From: Brienomyrus brachyistius | Taxonomy: Eukaryota > Chordata > Actinopteri > Osteoglossiformes > Mormyridae | Direction of reading: 5' to 3' | DNA length: 64,000 bases | Assembly (NCBI RefSeq): GCF_023856365.1 | Contig: NC_064540.1 | Span: 13,417,191-13,481,190 of the forward strand | Shown: in pieces, positions 1 through 12,008 of the stretch | Numbering within the stretch: the stretch's first letter is position 1 | Layout of the letters: the number at the start of each line of letters is the position of its first letter | The notes under the pieces: model-generated | Database searches by the model: none | Seen by the model: the letters and a program-made list of their open reading frames with translations, nothing else | What the model was told of the DNA's origin: nothing | Translations under genes and position numbers: made by a program

Positions 1-84
1 CGGGTATGGCTCGGTTACTGGTGGCAGTGGAAAACCGCAAAACAATGAAAAGGATAATGAGGTGGATTAAGACTAACCACTCAC
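1..84 (-). other. bsn: start of bassoon intron 4 (cut by window edge)
   Basis: Begins with the GTGAGT donor at 84-79 and runs off the window. No other feature is seen in these bases. Confidence 0.75.
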
Positions 85-423
85 ATTATCATTTTTCAGA
101 CTTTGAGCTTCTTCCTCTTTCTTGCCATCTGTTTTTCCGGTGGAGGTATCAGGCTTGGCTGGAGATGGTTGGATTTCAGGTTCCGTCTTAAGTTTGTCTG
201 GCTGTCCGCTTGTTTCAGTCCCAGAAGGTTTCTGTTCTGACTCCAGGCTTGCAGGCTTTGGTTCAGACTGTTGACATGTTTCCTTCTGCTGCGGTGCTTG
301 CTGCTGATTGGCTGGTGGCTGGGGTTGCTGTGGAGACGGTTGAGGGACGGGAAGTGCAGCATCTCCCAAGCCTCCAGACATCACCCTCTGAGTCTGACAA
401 TTTAAGCAGAGCCATTCTTTTTT
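85..423 (-). CDS. bsn: bassoon, coding exon 4 (end of zinc finger 2, partial gene)
   Basis: Encodes residues 357-469 (113 codons, phase 0 at both ends). The acceptor is TTGTTTCACAG before 423. The donor GTGAGT starts at 84; translated past it, the frame meets a stop within four codons, so splicing here is needed. The exon begins KKEWLCLNCQTQR, giving C362 and C365 that complete zinc finger 2. It continues as a Gln/Pro-rich, then Lys/Glu-rich, low-complexity linker, presumed disordered. The rest of bassoon, including the giant downstream exon that encodes most of the protein, must lie beyond base 1 and is not visible. The 3' boundary rests only on the strong donor and on matching phase; an alternative donor cannot be excluded. 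Confidence 0.88.
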
Positions 424-651
424 CTGTGAAACAAAAGCAAAAAAATCAATTATCAAACAAGATTCGTCAAGAATTCAGTCTAGTATCACAGAAATGAAAA
501 ACAGTGTATAAATACCTTGTCAGTCTCAATACCAACACCTGTGTTCTGTTAATATATTACATTTCTTAAGCTACGATTTAACTTTAATTGTGATAAAACC
601 TAAACTTCATTTTTTCCCCAAACCATTGAAAAACATCAAATATACTGTATG

Positions 652-971
652 CAGACGCTCCTTTACTTACAAATGTTCAACTTACGAACTTTCAGACATA
701 CAAACGAAGAGGACTGTAAGTCCAAATTGTGTTCATTGGGCTCCCATTTCCTGTACGCAACATTAAATCTATTTTCTGTGCACCAATTCCGTCTAGTATG
801 ACTTCTGGATGCTACTCCCGCCGCGCAGCAGCGTAGCGTGCGTACTCCCAGCATCCTAGTTCTTTGTACTTGCGTATACCGTTAAAATGGCGTTGAATAA
901 TGACTTACAAACATTTCAAGTTACGAACAGCCATTCAGAACGTATCTCTTTCGCAAGTAGAGCAGCGTCTG
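652..971. mobile_element. Tigger/pogo-like MITE
   Basis: The ends form imperfect inverted repeats starting CAGACGCT (652) and ending AGCGTCTG (971), similar over about 24 bp. A TA follows the right end, and the internal text has the runs typical of Tigger-derived short elements. The left target base pair reads TG rather than TA, probably a mutation. No transposase is present. Confidence 0.5.
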
Positions 972-2036
972 TACTTCCATAGGGGTTATAAAAAAAAACC
1001 ATGCATCTTCCAACAATTCCTCAAGCAGAGGCTCACAGAGACTGGACCCTGTCCCAGACAGAAAAGAGCACAAAGCAGTAGAACACCTTTGACGGAATGT
1101 AAGCGTACTGCGACAAACACTAGTCAAACAGTAGCGATGGCCAAAATGACACTTCCGGAACTATTTTCTGACTTCAATAGATGGAGTTCTCTGTTCAAAA
1201 ATGGGCTCAAAACATGCCCAAAAGGAAACTGAAAGCGCCATGTGGGCTCGAAAAATATTGTAAATGGTTCATGAAGCGTTGTTTTGGCCATCTCTACCAA
1301 ATAGCATTTCACAAGCCTGAGACAGTCTGAGATCATTTTGTGATGCAAAGCATGTTGCTGCCAACATGTTTTATTGTAACTCATATTCAGCATTCATTGT
1401 TTCACTTTCATTCATTTGGCATTTAGATATTGAAGCAGATACATGGTGATAATTAGTTATCCTTTGTCACCCAGCCCTAGCATATGCATAATTTTGATTT
1501 AAGTTAGCACAAAGGTGAGATGACAGACAAACAGACAATGAGAGCATAGGTTTGTCTGCCTTTGTTTCAGCCCATCAGAGACACGTATCAATCCATACAA
1601 GTTGTAGCAGGTCTGTTTTGTTTGGTTCCGAGTATTCCACTGAGTTGCGGTTAGATTTTTTTTAGAAAAAAAATTCAACAGACCCATTTGATGGACAAGG
1701 TGGTCGAGTTGAGAGGCGTTCGAATTCCAAGGTTCTACTGTGTGTGTGTGTGTTTCTGTATATATGATACGTCTTTCCAAAAAACTGATACATAATAACA
1801 CCCTAATTTGTAATTCCAGATGTACTATGAACAAACAATGAGAACTTCAGAAGCTACAGGAACTACTGACTTCACATCAGGAACGTTATAGTATAACAAG
1901 TTGGTGAATGTGCAATATACCATAGAAGGGTGTCATTGAACTTGTGTGCGAATGGGTGCAATAAGTAAACTTTGCAATAGCCCCAGCCATAACACATTAG
2001 GAAAGCATCCCTTCTGTACATAGTAAAAATATGAAG

Positions 2037-2377
2037 TCCATCCATCCATCCATCCATCCATTTTCGGTAACCACTTGTCCTATTCAGGGTCACAGGGTGT
2101 CTGGAGCCTAGCCCGAAGGCCATGTGCACAAAGCAGGGAACAACCCAATGGGGCACCAACCCATAGCAGAGCACACCCGCGCATGCAGTTTGGTAACTCC
2201 AATCAGGCTCAGCATGTTTTTTGGACTGTGGGGAGAAACTGGAGTTCCTGGAGGGAACCCCACGATGATACTGGGGAACAAGTAAACACCACATACATGG
2301 AATGATAGCAGAAACTGGAACCGTGGTCCCAGAGGTGTGAGGCAATAGAACTAACCACTGCACTGCCATGCTCTCCC
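2037..2377 (-). mobile_element. tRNA-derived SINE with ATGG tail, copy A
   Basis: Minus-strand copy of the family seen intact at 5967-6327. The (CCAT)n block at 2037-2061 is the tail in complement, followed by the conserved body and the tRNA-like head near 2310-2377. It is more diverged than the other copies and I see no clear target duplication. Confidence 0.7.
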
Positions 2378-2396
2378 TTCAGTAAACCTATACAAT

Positions 2397-2910
2397 TTGT
2401 TAATTGTAATTGTAATAATTTTAGGGGCCAAGCACAGAAGGAGCATGGAGGGTCATGAGGTCGCTGGAAAGGGGTGTGTGGCACTCCCTCTTTGCAAGAG
2501 GACGAAGGTCCAAGTATTTAAAGTGCTGTGCTCCCTGGTTTTGCTGAATGGCTGTGAGACATGGACTCTATCCAGTGAGCTGAGGAGAGTCCCGAATGAG
2601 GCACATCACCTGCATTGTGAGGGAGCATCAGTTACAGCACTACGGCCACGTTCATTCTTCCCTGAGGGTGATCCTGCTTGAAGGATCCTCATTGCTGAGG
2701 ACCCAAGCTGCTGGACTAGGCCAAGGGGACTAGGCCATGTACTGTAACACCTGGCTGTGGCAGGTGGATGACCATTTCTAGAGGGTAGGACTGGACCATG
2801 TGTCTGCTTGGGGGATTATCGGACGGAATCCCGAGGAGTTCCGCCGTATGGTGGGTGCGGTGACACGCTGCAGCAGCTCATGCTCCCCAACTTGACCTGA
2901 TCTGACCTTG
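2397..2910 (+). pseudogene. LINE 3' fragment (RTE-like)
   Basis: The translation at 2490-2600 gives VFKVLCSLVLLNGCETWTLS, matching the conserved segment downstream of the RT palm in fish RTE-like LINEs. Beyond a stop the same protein tail continues in broken frames to about 2900, with the RRMVGAVTRC-type ending. It looks 5' truncated and inactive, and is probably of the same family as 35950-37480. Confidence 0.6.
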
Positions 2911-3009
2911 TGATGGGAATGTTGCCAATTCAAATATCATAACTGGTATCAGCAGGATGGGGTAAGGAAAACCACCTTCCCCAAAGGGATGAATAAAATA
3001 TTTGTACTT

Positions 3010-3770
3010 GTTGCATGAATTGCCACCTTATCATGGTGGATGGGGTTTGTGGGCCTCTGTGATCCTAGAAGCTATGTTGTTGGAGGCAATTGTCCCTGGT
3101 AGGGTCTCCCAAGGCAAATTGGTCCTAGGTGAGCAGCCAGACAAAGAATTATTGACATAAACCACTTTTAAGATCAACATAAAGGATCACGTGACCCCGC
3201 CTGGATTACTGAAACTGAGGCCCCGCCCTGGACCAGGCCTTGGGGGAAAACTTTTCATGTGAGTATTTGGTTATCAGGTCCTTACCCATGGAGCCAAACC
3301 AGGCATAGCCCTCCTGTGGGCCCACCACCTGCATGGGGGCCATGGGGTTTACTGTAGATCAGGTGGAAGCTGAAGGCAGGGGCCCAATTCTGGCTTTAGG
3401 CACACATACTGTAATGTAACTTCTCTGGTGGGAAAGCAGCCTGAACTGGTGCAGGAGGTAGAAAGATACCAACTCGATATAGTTGGGCTCTCCTCAACAT
3501 GTGGCTCAGGTTTTGGAACCAAACTCCTGAACCGAGGCTAGACCGTAAGGTGGTTAGTGCCTGTAATAGTGGCAATCCCCAAACCTGGCAGTGGACACCA
3601 GCAGTACAGGGAGCTGTCAGACTGAAGAAGGAGGTCTTCTGAGCTTGGTTGTCTGGTGGGACTCCTGAAGCAGCTGACAGGTACGAGAGGCTAATCAGAT
3701 TGTGGCTTTGGCAGTTGATGAAGAAAATACTGGCATATATGTAGGAGTTTATCGAGGGCATGGAAAATTA
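3010..3770 (+). pseudogene. Rex3-like LINE 5' fragment with internal deletion
   Basis: The stretch with TGGTAGGGTCTCCCA and CAAATTGGTCCTAGGTGAG resembles the Rex3 5' leader. It is followed at about 3410-3540 by the start of the endonuclease domain (LDIVGLSST-like reading). At about 3630-3710 the text jumps to the linker between endonuclease and RT (GGTPEAADRY-like), so most of the endonuclease is deleted. No intact frame remains. Confidence 0.55.
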
Positions 3771-3830
3771 CTTTTGGTTGGTCTAAAAAACCCACTACCA
3801 GTACAGTGTATCTGAAATATCAGTAAGGGG

Positions 3831-3909
3831 CAGATCCTCACTTATCGACCAATTCACTTAACAATCTAGTCATGGGAATGGAACTCGGTCATTAAGTGAG
3901 GAGTGTCTG
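3831..3909. mobile_element. short Tigger-like foldback MITE
   Basis: The left end CAGATCCTCACTTA is mirrored by the right end TAAGTGAGGAGTGTCTG, followed by TA at 3910-3911. The 79-bp unit can fold into one hairpin. The family is inferred from the CAG termini and the CTCACTTAACGACC-like text. Confidence 0.5.
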
Positions 3910-4653
3910 TACTTGTTCACTACAGTACTCCACCCGTATCTGCAAGTGATGCCTTCCAAGACCTACCGGGGATAGCCAAAACTGCGTGTATTTGGATGAA
4001 TTCGCAGACGGTTACGTCGCCCACGTGGCATGGAATTAATCCTTTTACTGTAATATTCTGGGAAGTTTTGATTGTGGATTAATGCTGATCGTGTATGGAC
4101 TAATCATTCTGAAATTCAGATAAACTGTCCATGATTCACCCAGAATATTACTGAACTGCACAAACATGTTATTCTTTACCGATCACCTGTACAACATATT
4201 TCTTCACAAATACCTTGAGTCTCATAAGAAGAAGCCAGGACGCTTATCTGGTGCATTAGATCGGCATGCAGAATGCTTATCTTGGTTTCGGGACACTGGG
4301 GAAGGTCATTATCCAGCACCTTATATTGCCTTCAGGGAAGCAGGGAGGCATTGCGCAAGGACGGCTTGCGCAAGTACGCCTATTTTCTATGTTATCGCAA
4401 GCAGCATCACTAGGGCAAAATGGGGAATTGGAGAACATATTGCCTGAGGGGAAGGGGTGAGCCTGGCCAGCTCATCCCCTGCCCGCACGCAGCACTAAAT
4501 GTAGTATAAAGGAAGGGGGAGATCCCAGTACTGACCAGAGCTATAACAGATAATAATTAGCATTTTCTATATTTTATTGTTTCTTTTCTATATATATTTC
4601 TTTATATGATATATACTATTCAATATCCCTTGTAGTACAAGGTGTATCTTGGT

Positions 4654-4797
4654 CAGGGGCGCCGCTAAGGGGGGGAAAATTGGGACAATTCTAAGGGCCC
4701 ACGCCCTTTAGGGGCCCCCAGAGATCTGAATGGGTGTGGTAGGGGGGCCCAACCTCATATTTTGTCATAGGGCCCAAAATTGCTAGCGGCGCCCCTG
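4654..4797. mobile_element. hAT MITE with 8-bp target duplication
   Basis: A 144-bp element with terminal inverted repeats CAGGGGCGCCGCTA / TAGCGGCGCCCCTG. It is flanked by a perfect 8-bp direct repeat ATCTTGGT (4646-4653 and 4798-4805), the target-duplication length of hAT transposons. It has no coding capacity. Confidence 0.88.
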
Positions 4798-5966
4798 ATC
4801 TTGGTATTGATGTAAATAAGAGGTTATTTTGTATTACTTATTAAAGCATTTTTGAGTGCCTGTTTGTTCCTTCGAGAGTGCTATATCCCTCTCACATCAT
4901 TTTAATACAATGAGGACCCCATATATAACGTGACTTTCGAGTACTTACATTTTGTAACTGATAAATTATGCCCAGCGACACATTCCGAATATTAAATATA
5001 GCAATTATGAAGTACATTGTACATTGATATACAGTACTGTACTATACTGTACTCTCTTGAATGAAACGGATTCTAATATTTTAACTTAATTCTGTGAAGT
5101 AAAGCCACATGTGAGTACACATGTGATCAGCTTCTCCTTTCTGAAACAGCAACAAATCCAATAATATGAAACAAGTAAGGGCATTATACCATAGAACTTA
5201 CTTCCAAATCTTTTAACTGGCAACCCACATAATTTCTAACCATCTAAATATGAATGTGTGGAAGGTATCTTGAGGAAACCATCTGTGCTGCTCTTCCATA
5301 GATAAAGATAAATGAATGCGGCGTGCACTGCCTTCTGTTATTCCTTGTGATACAGGGCTGATTTAGGGGAAGATGCAATTCCCATAGTGAATGTTGGCTT
5401 CTCCTTTCTGTGAGGCTCTGATAGCCCGGCCCACGGCCCCTTCCTAAGTACAGTACTCTTGTGAGAAATAAAAGCCAGATGGACTTTTACTGGGAGCAGA
5501 AACAGGTGGTACTGGCTAGGGTTAGGGTTAGGGTAGAGGCATTACTGACACTCCAATCCTCCAGTGCAACTCATCAAGTCTTTGAAAGACTCAAGCAAAT
5601 CTTGCTGCTACATTACTGCTTCAGCACAAAGATTTCGACGTACACATAGATCTTCAGATTTTGAAGATCTGCCTCATACCAATAAATCTGATTCTCCGAG
5701 TCCAGTATCACCTAAGCTGATCTTTGACATGGTGACTCTGCTGATTAGATATTTATGTTCTTAAAGGAAAGGAGCATACAGGTCAGGGTGAATTTAAGAA
5801 TTATGGTTGAAAATGGAAGTTTCATGCTACCAAGTTCAGATTTTTTCATGTTCTACACAGACAAATTTGCATTCTGATAAAAAAGCCCTACTCCACAGAG
5901 ATTGTTCAATAGTTTTTGTTCAATTAGTTTTGTGTGTTGTAAATGTATCATATGTAGTTGTTTAGG

Positions 5967-6327
5967 GGGACGGCATGGTGGTGCAGTGGTTAGCACTGTT
6001 GCCTCACACCTCTAGGACCCAGGTTCGAGTCTCCGCCTAGGTCACATGTGTGTGGGGTTTGCATGTTCTCCCCATATCGTCGTGGGGTTTCCTTACGGGT
6101 ACAGTGCCCACAGTGCAAAAACATGCTGAGGCTAATTGGAGTTGCTAAATTGCCCGTAGGTGTGCATGTGTGAGTGACTGCTGTGTGAGTGTGCCCTGCG
6201 ATGGGCTGGTCCCCCATCCTGGGTTGTTCCCTGCCTCGTGCCCATTGCTTCCGGGATAGGCTCCAGACCCCCCGTGACCCAGTAGGATAAGCGGTTTGGA
6301 AAATGGATGGATGGATGGATGGATGGA
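5967..6327 (+). mobile_element. tRNA-derived SINE with ATGG tail, copy B (with TSD)
   Basis: The head carries a tRNA-like A box (TGGTGCAGTGGTTAGCAC) and B box (AGGTTCGAGTC), followed by a body and a 3' tail of ATGG repeats. Flanks show a perfect 12-bp target duplication TAGTTGTTTAGG (5955-5966 and 6328-6339). The ATGG tail resembles the 3' end of RTE/Rex3 LINEs in this window, suggesting the LINE supplies the machinery (inference). Confidence 0.85.
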
Positions 6328-8539
6328 TAGTTGTTTAGGCAGACATGCATACAATTAAACTGGCTGAAAGCCGGGATCTGATATTACTCACATGACTGAG
6401 TATAAATAATATGATAAAAAGTCAAAACAGAAAGTTGTCTGACAGAAAGAATGTACTTAAAAAAATCTGAGTTATGTGTGTATAAAACAATAATAATAGA
6501 AAAACAATAATAATCTGACAATAATATTTCTGCAATATAATCTTCAGAGGCCATTAAAAGGTGAAGGAACGTCCTTGGATTTTACCAAAGATCTCTTTCT
6601 TTAATTCAGTGCCTCATACTTTATGTCCCTACCAATTGTGGGCATCAAATTAGTCAGGTGGACCGTAACTGCTGTCAGTCAAAGCAGATTCCAAACAATG
6701 CATCTTGTTCCACCAAGACTCTTAGACAAATCACACAAGTATACATGCTGAATTAACATGCCACTGCAAATGTGGAGGGACATTTGTATTAAAAAACTAG
6801 AATCCCTTATGCAAAAGACAACAAACCAAGTCTCTCCAAAATATATCCATAAAATGCTCAAAAAACAAGCTGATTAGGAATTCAACAAACAAATTAGGTG
6901 TGAAAACAGTGTTTAACGTTCAGCATAAGCCTCATAGATGTATTCACCAGCTTAATCAATTCCAGAGAATGCATGCAATCCTAACAGACAGAGTATGCAG
7001 GGTGCGAATATTTGCAGGGATTATGAGAGAGGGATTTAGTCGACCACCTTCCTGACTCCGGGAGACAGTGGTAGGAAGATGCTGTGAGAGCAAATCTCAG
7101 CATCACACCATGAATTCATTCCTGCTGTCTGACACTTCAAATAACTAACATATGCTGCACCTGTCAAGAAGCTACTTTTCCTAAAACAGGAAAGCCCACC
7201 CATGACTGTATACAGTATGGTTGCTGACAAAATCCTATAACTAACCCCTAATCCTAAACCTAATCCCTAATTCCTAACACTAATAATAATAATAATTAAT
7301 GTTTTTTATTTCAATTTATTTATTATTTTCAAGATCTCAAGGACTATCTCTAAATCCTAACCCTAAAAAGTATTATGTTATTTCTATGAGAGTTAACTCC
7401 AGTGCTGCTGACCCTCACCAGTCTGCTGCGTAGCCTTGACCTTTCTCTCCATTTCATTGTAATCCAGCTCAATGGACTGAAGCTCAGGTGACTGTACAGG
7501 CCAGGCCATCACTTTCAACTTTCTTTCATGTTCCTCCTTCTGCAAAGGGTTCTGACGGGTATTTTTGACAAGTGCACTGCTGGAAATTTGACCAAAACTG
7601 CTAAAACCTCAAAAACTTTCAGCTGGCAGTGTATGTGTTTAGTTTATTCCATAGACCCGATTAATAAGCACAGTTTAATGAAGCAAGAAAATAGCCAAGC
7701 ATCCTGGCGCCAAGTTTTATTTAGTTCAGGCTGCGGCCTGAACAACATGACAGAATAATGGCTTGTCATGTGACTCAAAGTGCTGGTATCCTTCCGGTCT
7801 CAAGTAACTGGGATGTCATTTTCTGAATGGCTGCTCACTGGTTCTGTCTCCTCCTTTTGGGATCACCTTGAAATACGTCAGTGCAAAGGAAACAGAAAAG
7901 CCCCTTTTCCTGCTTAGCTGCAAATGCAATCTCTGATGCTGAAAAAAATAATGACTCATCCATCTTTGGGATCCATTGGCAATGCCTGCTCCTTCTCCTA
8001 CAAAAGCACGTTTGGGAGAAGAGAATATGAATAAAATAGCCATCTGAATTCCACACCACCGCCCGAAAATGACACAGTAATTACGTGGCTTCTTTTGAAG
8101 CTATATTTCACAGAGGACAATGCATAGGGTACCGTGAAGAACCTTCTAAAAATGTGAAACGCAACAAGAGTACTATTATTTTGCCTTTGATAAAGCCACC
8201 CAGATGACTACTTTTCTTAATTTCCTTTATTTTAACACACACATTAATAATAACAAAACAACAGATAACCCTAAAGTTGATATAACACTATCAGTAACCT
8301 CCTAACCCGATTTAGTGCTATAAGTGATGACTCTCTAAAAACGTGAAATGCCAGAACAGATCCCAGACGTGAATCCTGGCCCTAAGACTAGAGAAAAATA
8401 AAGCTGTAAGACTTTAACCGCTTAGCACTGCTCATCAGGGGTTCCTCAGGTAGTAATGTAACAATACCAATCATGTTGGGAATAGTTGAAAATTTTGTAT
8501 AGTCTTACGTAATGATAGTAATATCATTATGTACTGTAC

Positions 8540-10064
8540 AGTTGCAGTTAAGATTGCCAATATATCCTCTTTGGCAGCACCAATTAACTATGGTGTTTCT
8601 CAAGGATCTATTCTAGGCCCCGTTTTCTTTGTATAAGTGCTGCCTTTGGGTCTGTCTTCCAAAAACACAATATCTCATATAACTATGCAGATGATACACA
8701 GCTTTACCCCCCACTGAAATAACTGCCCCTCCTTTATGGCTCTATTCAATTGCTTAGAGGTTGTGGAAAAAGTGGATGAGGAAAATCTTTTCCAGTTAAA
8801 CGATGGCAAAATAGAAACTAATGTTTTTGGTCCCTATGCCGTTGGACAAGACGCTGCCAAACAGTTACCCCCCCTCTCAAGTAATATACTACCCAATGTG
8901 AAGAATCTTGGGGTTGTTTTCGACTCTTCCCTTAAATTTCACAAGCAAATTTATGCCGTGGTCAATGGTAGCTTTTTTTCAGCTCAGAGCTATTGGTCAT
9001 TATAACTCATTTAAGAATTTGAAGAGACTCATTCATGCCTTAATTTCCTCCGGTTTGTACTACTGCAATTCCCTCTATAGGCACTGGTCAAACCTCCCTG
9101 TACCACCTCCAGCTTGCGCAAAATGCTGCTGTAAGACTGCTCGCCAACGCCAAGAGGAGGGGCCACGTTACCTCTGTATTGGCCTCTCTGCATTGACTTC
9201 CTATTAAATTTAGGATTGTTTTTAAGGTTTCACTGATTTGTGAAGCCTTGGCACTGTTATACCTTTCTGATCTCCTTCACTCTCATTCCACTACTCAGTC
9301 CTCTAACCAATTGTTTTTTCAATCCCATGGATCAATCTAAAAAGCAAAGTTGATCTTGCATTTGATGTTGTCGGTCTCAGATTGTGGAAGAGCTTGCCAC
9401 TCCAGGTTCACCAGTCTCCCTGCATTACCGCTTTTAAAGTATGGCTTAAAACAAATTTTAATCCGTAGCGTCAAGGTCTGTTTCACGTTTTAATTCTTAA
9501 TGTTTTAATAGTTTCAGTAGTTGGAATTTCTATGGTTGTTGATTCCGTGATCCGTAGGCAAGCAGGAGAATTACGGAGCGAGGAATCAGGGTCGAGAAAC
9601 CGGTGAGTCGGGAAATGGGGTTTATTCCGGACAAACAGGCAGACAAGGCACGTAAGACGGTACGGACATCACAAGGCTTCAGTGTCAGACGTAGGGAAAT
9701 GGACTCGAATGCTGACTAAAATACACGGGACTCAATGGAAAAACAAGAAACAGATGATAACAAGCGGGATTCCACACGAGGTTAACGAGGGAGTGTGGCA
9801 CACAGGAGGATCGGACAAGCAGGGCATGACAGTTGATCTGTCTTCATTACTATCTAAATTTTAAAATTAATTTAAATGTAATTTGTGATATCATGCATTA
9901 GCACTTTTACGTCATGTCCTAAAACACTTATATTTTGTTAAACAGCAGTTGAGTTGGTTTTATGTTTTAGTATGTCTCGTCAGTTTTGATTCTGTTTCTT
10001 GTACAGCACTCTGGACTTGTTATTTTTAAATGTGCTATATAAACAAACTTGACTTGATTTGACT
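8540..10064 (+). pseudogene. L2-type LINE, 3' half, interrupted
   Basis: Broken frames give the RT motif GVSQGSILGP (from about 8591) and the catalytic YADD in YADDTQLY (8683 on). They continue with the LGVVFDSSLKF and YCNSLY segments typical of fish L2. The 3' end carries the GTGCTATATAAA...CTTGACTTGA tail at 10030-10064. Stops and frameshifts make it dead. A 288-bp insertion at 9544-9831 splits the 3' part. Confidence 0.75.
9544..9831 (-). mobile_element. LTR-like insertion in the L2 element
   Basis: Foreign to the L2 sequence and flanked by a 6-bp direct repeat GTTGAT (9538-9543 and 9832-9837). On the minus strand it begins TGTCATGCCC and contains a GAATAAACCCC polyadenylation-like signal, as solo LTRs do. 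The far end does not read CA, so an LTR identity is uncertain. Confidence 0.45.
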
Positions 10065-10593
10065 TTACTGATTCTTCAGTTCCCTCCCGATTACTGCCAC
10101 CCATGGTAACCAAAAGCAAAATGGGCTGTGAAAAAAAAGTCTTTATTGTTGATCCTCTTGGCCTAATTTAAAGTATTAACAAAAACACAAATGCTAATTA
10201 AAGAAAAATAATTGAAAGGGAATTATCATAATTATCATATTTGCTATGACTTTTACCTTAAGGGTGCCAATAAGTCTTGAGGGAAATGTATAGTTATTAA
10301 AATAATTAGTTTATATAGCATATTTTCTAGAGTAAGGTGAAAACAATTTGAAGTGACAGTGAGTATGGTTGGATCTTCAGCATATCACCTCAGTAAGAAC
10401 CATGAACAACATCTTATGAATTTGAAACCAAGGGCGGCCTATTACGTCACTGTTCAGATGAAGATATGAGCCCATATGAACAACACCTAAATCAATGAGC
10501 TCCATCTGCATTAACAAGGAATAAAGGCAGGCACCAAACCCTGCCTGGCTGACCTCGCCTATGTCAGTTACTCAATACTGTGTGTGCAAAGAG

Positions 10594-12008
10594 CTCAGTC
10601 AGCAGCCCGCCTGCCGGCAGAGGTCACCACTGTGGGCGGGGCGTTATCTCAGTCAGCAGCCCGCCTGCCGGCAGAGGTCAGCACTGTGGGCGGGCCGTTA
10701 GCTCAGTCAGCAGCCCGCCTGCCGGGAGAGGTCAGCACTGTGGGCGGGGCGTTAGCTCAGTCAGTAGCCCGCCTGCCGGCAGAGGTCAGCACTGTGGGCG
10801 GGGCGTTAGCTCAGTCAGCAGCCCGCCTGCCGGCAGAGGTCAGCACTGTGGGCGGGCCGTTAGCTCAGTCAGCAGCCCGCCTGCCGGCAGAGGTCAGCAC
10901 TGTGGGCGGGGCGTTAGCTCAGTCAGCAGCCCGCCTGCCGGCAGAGGTCACCACTGTGGGCGGGGCGTTAGCTCAGTCAGCAGCCCGCCTGCCGGCAGAG
11001 GTCAGCACTGTGGGCGGGGCGTTAGCTCAGTCAGCAGCCCGCCTGCCGGCAGAGGTCAGCACTGTGGGCGGGGCGTTAGCTCAGTCAGCAGCCCGCCTGC
11101 CGGCAGAGGTCACCACTGTGGGCGGGGCGTTATCTCAGTCAGCAGCCCGCCTGCCGGCAGAGGTCAGCACTGTGGGCGGGGCGTTATCTCAGTCAGCAGC
11201 CCGCCTGCCGGCAGAGGTCAGCACTGTGGGCGGGGCGTTAGCTCAGTCAGCAGCCCGCCTGCCGGCAGAGGTCAGCACTGTGGGCGGGGCGTTAGCTCAG
11301 TCAGCAGCCCGCCTGCCGGCAGAGGTCACCACTGTTGGCGGGGCGTTAGCTCAGTCAGCAGCCCGCCTGCCGGCAGAGGTCACCACTGTGGGCGGGGCGT
11401 TAGCTCAGTCAGCAGCCCGCCTGCCGGCAGAGGTCAGCACTGTGGGCGGGGCGTTATCTCAGTCAGCAGCCCGCCTGCCGGCAGAGGTCAGCACTGTGGG
11501 CGGGGCGTTAGCTCAGTCAGCAGCCCGCCTGCCGGCAGAGGTCAGCACTGTGGGCGGGGCGTTAGCTCAGTCAGCAACCCGCCTGCCGGCAGAGGTCAGC
11601 ACTGTGGGCGGGGCGTTAGCTCAGTCAGCAACCCGCCTGCCGGCAGAGGTCAGCACTGTGGGCGGGGCGTTAGCTCAGTCAGCAGCCCGCCTGCCGGCAG
11701 AGGTCAGCACTGTGGGCGGGGCGTTAGCTCAGTCAGCAGCCCGCCTGCCGGCAGAGGTCAGCACTGTGGGCGGGGCGTTATCTCAGTCAGCAGCCCGCCT
11801 GCCGGCAGAGGTCACCACTGTGGGCGGGGCGTTAGCTCAGTCAGCAGCCCGCCTGCCGGCAGAGGTCAGCACTGTAGGCGGGGCGTTAGCTCAGTCAGCA
11901 GCCCGCCTGACGGGAGAGGTCACCACTGTGGATGGGGCGTTAGTTCAGTCAGCAGCCCGCCTGCCGAGAGAGGTCAGCACTGTGGGTGATATGTTAGCTC
12001 AGTCAGGA
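10594..12008. repeat. 54-bp minisatellite, 26 copies, GC-box array
   Basis: About 26 head-to-tail units of 54 bp, most differing by only one or two bases; the last two units are the most diverged. Each typical unit carries CTGCCGGCAG (a perfect 10-bp palindrome), four CpGs and TGGGCGGGGC, which fits the Sp1/KLF GC-box consensus. Because 54 is a multiple of 3, two plus-strand frames stay open for more than 460 codons. These are not taken as genes: no splice context or codon bias is seen, and the sequence is intronic. Confidence 0.95.

Noticed and set aside
5519..5536. TTAGGG repeats as an interstitial telomere
   Set aside because: Only about three units; too short to call. The CTAACCC-like text near 7240-7380 is likewise degenerate.
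10594..12008. TTAGCTCAGTCAG in each 54-bp unit as a tRNA A box (tRNA array)
   Set aside because: No B box and no cloverleaf can be formed from the unit; only the short A-box-like word is shared.
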